A stretch of DNA of 64,000 nt, from NCBI GenBank assembly GCA_020248265.1, contig JADCHX010000002.1:248001-312000 (forward strand), given 5' to 3'. Below, one piece after another: positions 57,341 to 64,000 of the stretch; position 1 is the first letter of the stretch; each line of letters begins with the position of its first letter. The position numbers were made by a program, and so were the translations under genes. A model generated the notes under the pieces. It had not been told where the DNA came from and did not search any database. It saw nothing but the letters and a program-made list of their open reading frames with translations. The stretch comes from Rhodocyclaceae bacterium (GTDB taxonomy: Bacteria > Pseudomonadota > Gammaproteobacteria > Burkholderiales > CAIKXV01).

Positions 57341-58117
57341 GTGTCCAGCACGATCGGCATGGCGCCCGGGCGCGAGCTCGAAGGCAAGGTAGCACTCGTC
57401 ACCGGTGGCGCGCGCAACATCGGGCGTGCGATCTGCCGCTCGCTGGTCAGCGGCGGCGCATCGGTGATGATCAACGCCAATACATCGAAGGCCGAGGCCG
57501 ATGAGACGCGCGCGATGATAGCGGCCGCCGGCGGCACGGCGGAGGTGCATGTCGCCGACGTCACCGATCCGGAGGCGGTCGAAGGCCTGGTCGAAGCGAC
57601 GGTGAAGCGCTTCGGGCGAATCGACATCCTGGTCAACAATGCAGCGGTACGCGCAGAGACACCATTCGCGGAGATCACCCATGCGGAATGGCAGCGTGTG
57701 ATCGCGATCATCCTCGACGGCGCCTTCCTGGTCACTCAGGCCTGCCTTCCACACCTGTCGAAGCACGGCAATGGCGCGGTCGTGATGATCGGCGGCCAGA
57801 CCGGACACAAGGGAGCGGCCGGGCGGGCGCACGTGGTCGCCGCCAAGGCCGGCCTCGCGGGCTTCACCAAGGGGCTTGCGCTCGACCTGGCGCCGATGGG
57901 CGTGACGGTGAACAACGTGGTGCCCGGCACGATCGACACGGTGCGCGGCCTGCCAGGCGCGCCGGCCAGGCCAGCCCACCGCACGAGCCTGCCGCCACTG
58001 GGGCGGCGCGGCGAACCGGAAGAGATCGCGGCGATGGTACGCATGCTGTGCGGACCGGACGCGCGCTATCTGACCGGACAGACCATACACATCAACGGCG
58101 GGGGATGGTTGCCATGA
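57341..58117 (+). CDS. SDR-family protein lacking the catalytic tyrosine
   Basis: A 258-aa Rossmann protein. The cofactor loop reads TGGARNIGRAI (TGxxxxxGxA), and NNAA and the C-terminal GQTIHINGGG are present. At the active site the sequence is GRAHVVAAKAG: the Lys is kept, but Val stands in the usual Tyr position, and the catalytic Ser region is GGQTG. It may bind cofactor without normal dehydrogenase activity. The start is the GTG at 57341 (GGGAG 5 nt upstream); an ATG lies 18 nt later. Its stop overlaps the MmgE/PrpD gene. Confidence 0.85.
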   Translation: MSSTIGMAPGRELEGKVALVTGGARNIGRAICRSLVSGGASVMINANTSKAEADETRAMIAAAGGTAEVHVADVTDPEAVEGLVEATVKRFGRIDILVNNAAVRAETPFAEITHAEWQRVIAIILDGAFLVTQACLPHLSKHGNGAVVMIGGQTGHKGAAGRAHVVAAKAGLAGFTKGLALDLAPMGVTVNNVVPGTIDTVRGLPGAPARPAHRTSLPPLGRRGEPEEIAAMVRMLCGPDARYLTGQTIHINGGGWLP

Positions 58118-59505
58118 GTGGCGCTGGCGCAAAGGGAAAGAAGGGCCCGGCAATCTCGCCGATGATGACCAAGCTGGCCGCCTACCTGGCAGCCTCGCCG
58201 CGCAAGGCACTGCCGCCGGCCGTAGTCGAGAAGACCAAGCACCACCTGCTCGATACGCTGGCGGCGATGGTGTCCGGATCGAGGCTTTTGCCCGGCGAGC
58301 GCGCGATCGCATTCGTGGAGGGGCTCGGCGGCAAGCCGGAAGCCTGCGTGATCGGCACGCCGATCGTCACCTCGGCGATCAACGCCGCGCTGGCCAACGG
58401 CATGCTGGCCCATGCCGACGAGACCGATGATTCGCACGCGCCCTCGCTGACCCATCCGGGCTGCGGCATCGTGCCGGCAGCGCTGGCGATCGGCGAGCGT
58501 AACCGCGTGTCCGGGCGCGCGCTGCTGCGCGCGATAGCGGTCGGCTACGACCTGTCATCGCGCCTGACGATGTCGCTGAACGCCTACGAGTTCCGCGAAG
58601 ACGGGCATTCCACGCACAGCTTCGGGCCGATGTTCGGTGCGGCCGCCGCCGGCGGCGCGCTGCTCGGTTTCAACGCGCGGCAGATGCGCCACCTGCTCTC
58701 GTACACCGCACAGCAGGCCTCGGGCGTGTCGTGCTGGATGCGCGACCCCGACCACGTCGAGAAGGCGTTCGACTTCGGTGGCATGCCGGCGCGCAACGGC
58801 GTCTATGCTGCGCTGATGGTCGATTCCGGCATGACCGGCGTCGAGGACGTGTTCTCGGGAGAGCGGAACTTCTTCGTCGCCTACGGCCGCAAACCGGAGC
58901 CCGAGATGCTCGTGAACCGGCTCGGCAGCACGTTCGAGATCATGAACACCAACATCAAGCGCTGGTCGGTCGGCTCGCCGATCCAGGCCCCGCTCGACTC
59001 GTTGCTCGAACTGATCACCAGCAAGGGTGTGCGTGCCGAGGATGTCGCGCAGGTCGATATCCGGGTCGCGAAACAGGGTGCGAACACCGTCGACAACCGC
59101 GAGATGCCCGACATCTGCATGCAGCACCTGGCTGCCGTGATGCTGCTCGACCGCACGGTCACGTTCGTGTCGACGCACGACGTCGCGCGCATGCGCGATT
59201 CGAAGGTGCTGGCGCTTCGCAAGCGCGTGACGCTCACCGGCGACGAGGCGCTCACGCGCGCAATGCCGAGCCGGCAGGGCATCGTGTCGATAACCCTGAA
59301 GGACGGCACGAAACTCACCCACCACACGAAGGCGGTGCGCGGCACGGCGGAGAACCCGATGAGCCGGGCCGAGGTCGATGCGAAGTGCTACGACCTGCTG
59401 GCGCCGATCACCGGCAAGCGCCGCGCGCGCCGGCTGTGCGACACCGTGTGGTCGCTCGACAGGCTGGCCGACGTCCGCGCACTGCGCCCCTTGTTGAAGG
59501 CCTGA
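58114..59505 (+). CDS. MmgE/PrpD-family protein
   Basis: A 463-aa member of the MmgE/PrpD family (2-methylcitrate dehydratase, cis-aconitate decarboxylase and relatives). Landmarks are HHLLDTLAAMVSGS, NGMLAHADETDDSHAPSLTH and HSTHSFGPMFGAAAAGG. The ATG overlaps the SDR stop (ATGA), and tartrate dehydrogenase follows after 4 nt, so all three form one operon. The order SDR-PrpD-dehydrogenase fits breakdown of a hydroxy di- or tricarboxylate, but the substrate is not identified. Confidence 0.88.
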   Translation: MSGAGAKGKKGPAISPMMTKLAAYLAASPRKALPPAVVEKTKHHLLDTLAAMVSGSRLLPGERAIAFVEGLGGKPEACVIGTPIVTSAINAALANGMLAHADETDDSHAPSLTHPGCGIVPAALAIGERNRVSGRALLRAIAVGYDLSSRLTMSLNAYEFREDGHSTHSFGPMFGAAAAGGALLGFNARQMRHLLSYTAQQASGVSCWMRDPDHVEKAFDFGGMPARNGVYAALMVDSGMTGVEDVFSGERNFFVAYGRKPEPEMLVNRLGSTFEIMNTNIKRWSVGSPIQAPLDSLLELITSKGVRAEDVAQVDIRVAKQGANTVDNREMPDICMQHLAAVMLLDRTVTFVSTHDVARMRDSKVLALRKRVTLTGDEALTRAMPSRQGIVSITLKDGTKLTHHTKAVRGTAENPMSRAEVDAKCYDLLAPITGKRRARRLCDTVWSLDRLADVRALRPLLKA

Positions 59506-59509
59506 CGCC

Positions 59510-60574
59510 ATGCGCACTTACACGATTGCATCCATCCCGGGCGACGGCATCGGCAAGGAAGTCATCCCCGCAGGCCAGCGCGTGCTCGAGCACCTGGCGC
59601 AGAAGAGCGGCGACTTCTCGATCGCGTTCCGCAGCTTCGACTGGGGCAGCGATTACTACAAGCGGCACGGCGTGATGATGCCCGCCGACGGGCTGTCGCA
59701 GTTGAAGGACCTCGACGCGATCTATTTCGGCGCAGTCGGCGCACCCGACATTCCCGACCACATCACGCTCTGGGGCCTGCGCCTCGCCATCTGCCAGCCG
59801 TTCGACCAGTACGCCAACGTGCGCCCGGCGCGCGTGCTGCCCGGCATCGCCAGCCCGCTGGCGAGCCCGGACGCGGCGAAGATCGACTGGGTGATCGTGC
59901 GCGAGAACTCCGAGGGCGAGTACTCGGGTGCCGGCGGACGCGTGCACCGCGGGCTGCCGGAAGAGACCGCGATGGAAGTGTCGGTGTTTACCCGCACCGG
60001 CGTCGAACGGGTGATCCGGTTCGCATTCGAGCTCGCCCGCTCGCGCCCGCGCAAGCTGCTGACGGTGGTCACGAAATCCAATGCCCAGCGCCACGGCATG
60101 GTGCTCTGGGACGAGATCGCCGAAGAAGTCAGCCGCAAGTACCCGGATGTCACCTGGGACAAGATGCTGGTCGACGCGATGACGGTGCGCATGGTGGTGA
60201 AGCCGGCCAGCCTCGACACCATCGTGGCCACCAACCTGCACGCGGACGTGCTCAGCGACCTCGCAGCCGCGCTGTCGGGTTCGATGGGCGTCGCGCCGAC
60301 GGCCAACCTGAACCCGGAGCGCCGGTTCCCGTCGATGTTCGAGCCGATCCACGGGTCGGCCTTCGACATCACCGGGATGGGCATCGCCAACCCGATCGGC
60401 ACCTTCTGGTCCGCAGTGATGATGCTCGAACACCTTGGAGAGAAGGAGGCTGCCGCCCGCCTCATGGGAGCGATCGAGGCGACGACGAAACAGGGCCGGC
60501 TGCACACCCCCGACCTCGGTGGCGAGGCTTCCACCGAACTGGTCACCGAAGCCGTGCTCGACTTCCTCGGCTGA
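59510..60574 (+). CDS. Tartrate dehydrogenase/D-malate dehydrogenase-type decarboxylating dehydrogenase
   Basis: A 354-aa beta-decarboxylating dehydrogenase related to isopropylmalate dehydrogenase. It begins with [20 protein letters not shown] and has [20 protein letters not shown], as in TtuC/DmlA rather than LeuB. The Mg/NAD region is [20 protein letters not shown] with [18 protein letters not shown]. It probably acts on D-malate, tartrate or a similar 2-hydroxy acid. It is third in the SDR-PrpD-dehydrogenase operon. Confidence 0.9.
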   Translation: MRTYTIASIPGDGIGKEVIPAGQRVLEHLAQKSGDFSIAFRSFDWGSDYYKRHGVMMPADGLSQLKDLDAIYFGAVGAPDIPDHITLWGLRLAICQPFDQYANVRPARVLPGIASPLASPDAAKIDWVIVRENSEGEYSGAGGRVHRGLPEETAMEVSVFTRTGVERVIRFAFELARSRPRKLLTVVTKSNAQRHGMVLWDEIAEEVSRKYPDVTWDKMLVDAMTVRMVVKPASLDTIVATNLHADVLSDLAAALSGSMGVAPTANLNPERRFPSMFEPIHGSAFDITGMGIANPIGTFWSAVMMLEHLGEKEAAARLMGAIEATTKQGRLHTPDLGGEASTELVTEAVLDFLG

Positions 60575-60636
60575 TACCACCCACCGACCGATCCGGCCAC
60601 GTTGCCGGGCCGATCGCCCCTGCCCCCTCCGATGCC

Positions 60637-62610
<1,974 letters not shown>

Positions 62611-62664
62611 TCGCCACCCGCACCCACGCTTGACCCGCATGCCCCGCGGGCGTAGGTTCGATGG

Positions 62665-64000
62665 ATGGATACCCAGCCCGAGCCGGGCACGCGGCGCCCT
62701 TCCCCTGCGTCGCTGGACCTCGCCATCGAAGGCATGACGTGCGTCGCATGCGCCGCGCGCATCGAGAAGGTGCTGGAGCGCCTGCCAGCGGTGCGCGCAT
62801 CGGTGAACTTCGCGACCGGCCACGCGCATGTGGCGTTCGATCCCGGCTGCACAGACGCGGCGGCATTGACCGATGCGGTCGCGCGCGCCGGCTACGCCGC
62901 CCGGGTCATCGAAACCCTGCCCGGGGCCGAAGACGCGACGGCCACCGCCGCAGCCGATGCCCGTCGGCATGAGGCCACCCTGGCCCTGGCAGGGTCCGCG
63001 CTGCTCACGCTCCCGCTGCTGGCGCAGATGGGCGGCATGTTCACCGGTCGCCACGAGTGGATGCTGCCCGACGTGCTGCAGTTCGCGCTCGCGACCGCCG
63101 TCCAGTTCGGCTTCGGCCGGCCGTTCTACCGGGGCGCGTGGAACGCGCTGCGCGGCGGCGGCGCGAACATGGACGTGCTGGTCGCGCTCGGCACCTCCAT
63201 CGCCTGGGGCTACAGCGCCGTGGTCACCTTCGTCACGCCCGGCGGCCACCTCTACTTCGAATCCAGCGCGACGATCATCACGCTGGTACTTCTGGGCAAG
63301 TGGCTGGAGGCACGCGCCCGAAGCCGCACCGGCGCGGCGATCGCCGCGCTGATCGCCCTGCAGCCGCCGACCGCCCGCGTTGAAAGCACATCGCCGGCTG
63401 GCGCCATCGATGTGCTGGAAGTGCCGGTATCGCAGGTGCTGCCCGGCGATACGCTCCAGTTGCGGCCAGGCGAATCGTTCCCGGTGGACGGCGAGGTCAT
63501 CGATGGCCGCTCCACGGTCGACGAAGCCATGCTCACCGGCGAGAGCGTGCCTGTGCAAAAGGGCAGCGGAGATACCGTGTTTGCCGGGACGCTTAACGGA
63601 ACCGGCGCGCTACGGGTACGCGCCACGGGCATCGGTTCGACCACGGCACTGGCCCGCATCGTCCGGCTGGTCGGCGAGGCGCAGGGATCGAAGGCTCCGA
63701 TACAGCGGCTCGCCGACCGGATCGCGGGCGTATTCGTCCCCGTCGTGCTGGCCCTGGCCATGCTCACCTTCGGCGGGTGGATGCTCTCCGGCGCTGCCCT
63801 GGTCGATTCTCTGGTGCCGGCGATCGCGGTGCTGGTGATCGCCTGCCCGTGCGCGCTCGGCCTCGCGACGCCCACGGCGGTGATCGTCGGCATCGGCGAA
63901 GGTTCGCGTGCCGGCATCCTGATCCGCAACGCCGCCGCGCTGGAAGCCGCGCACCGGCTCGACCTGCTGATCGTCGACAAGACCGGCACCCTCACGACCG
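62665..64000 (+). CDS. copA: Copper-translocating P-type ATPase, N-terminal part (cut by window end)
   Basis: P1B-type copper exporter. The first 445 codons are present. A heavy-metal-binding domain has GMTCVACA with C26 and C29. Membrane helices follow, then the actuator loop with TGES, the transport motif CPC (C394, P395, C396) in ACPCALGLATP, and the phosphorylation motif DKTGT starting at D438, where the window ends. The ATG at 62665 gives the correct frame; an ATG 4 nt earlier is in another frame. No regulator gene is visible nearby. Confidence 0.93.
   Translation, partial: MDTQPEPGTRRPSPASLDLAIEGMTCVACAARIEKVLERLPAVRASVNFATGHAHVAFDPGCTDAAALTDAVARAGYAARVIETLPGAEDATATAAADARRHEATLALAGSALLTLPLLAQMGGMFTGRHEWMLPDVLQFALATAVQFGFGRPFYRGAWNALRGGGANMDVLVALGTSIAWGYSAVVTFVTPGGHLYFESSATIITLVLLGKWLEARARSRTGAAIAALIALQPPTARVESTSPAGAIDVLEVPVSQVLPGDTLQLRPGESFPVDGEVIDGRSTVDEAMLTGESVPVQKGSGDTVFAGTLNGTGALRVRATGIGSTTALARIVRLVGEAQGSKAPIQRLADRIAGVFVPVVLALAMLTFGGWMLSGAALVDSLVPAIAVLVIACPCALGLATPTAVIVGIGEGSRAGILIRNAAALEAAHRLDLLIVDKTGTLTT

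Noticed and set aside
62630..62658. TTGACC-17-TAGGTT before copA, a possible metal-regulated promoter
   Set aside because: The spacer is 17 bp, not the 19-20 bp of MerR/CueR promoters, and no CueR-like dyad is present.

Overview
The window is a GC-rich, densely coded chromosomal segment from a betaproteobacterium, most likely of the Burkholderiales. The signs are the gene order hfq-hflX-hflK and der-bamB-yfgM-hisS-ispG-rodZ-pilF-rlmN-ndk, a DUF934 gene next to a siroheme sulfite reductase, and five orphan Bug/TctC periplasmic binding proteins, a family greatly expanded in Bordetella-like organisms. I see no transposase, phage gene or CRISPR array. No species can be named from the sequence alone.

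Layout. 1-11280 (minus strand) is a housekeeping run: hflK (partial), hflX, hfq, der, bamB, a YfgM-like protein, hisS, ispG, rodZ, pilF, rlmN and ndk, many with stop/start overlaps. 11734-12483 is a SPOR-domain membrane protein. 12533-21310 holds a Bug protein, an atypical SDR and a sulfur block: cysM, cobA (siroheme), DUF934 and sulfite reductase on the minus strand, a divergent CysB-type regulator, another Bug protein and cysE. 21411-27691 is an accessory block: an S/N-oxide reductase-type molybdoenzyme, a bicupin overlapping a Bug gene, a DUF1080 lipoprotein, a cluster of nested inverted repeats (26370-26749) and a DapA-family aldolase/lyase. 27741-33213 returns to housekeeping: tilS, accA, a 3'-5' exonuclease, rlmD and a BI-1/YccA membrane protein.

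33399-47552 mixes tRNA-Ser(UGA), an EAL-CBS-GGDEF protein, a secreted metallo-beta-lactamase-fold hydrolase, a Bug protein, YgiQ, a large secreted alpha/beta hydrolase, a ketopantoate reductase-like enzyme and two overlapping chemoreceptor genes. 47716-51875 carries a DUF2238 membrane protein, queD, lysC, a fifth Bug protein, a RidA-family protein and tRNA-Ser(GCU). 52053-56935 carries a secreted hydrolase and a two-gene unit pairing a periplasmic solute-binding protein with a transmembrane GGDEF-EAL protein. 57133-64000 carries tRNA-Arg(ACG), an SDR/MmgE-PrpD/tartrate dehydrogenase-like catabolic operon, acetoacetyl-CoA synthetase, and a copper P-type ATPase cut by the window end.

Together the genes suggest a free-living heterotroph that scavenges organic acids, assimilates sulfate through siroheme sulfite reductase, and uses chemotaxis and c-di-GMP signalling. 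The most unusual items are the paired nested-hairpin elements at 26370-26749, with a shared core but unrelated self-complementary outer stems, and the binding-protein/c-di-GMP pair at 53152-56935.
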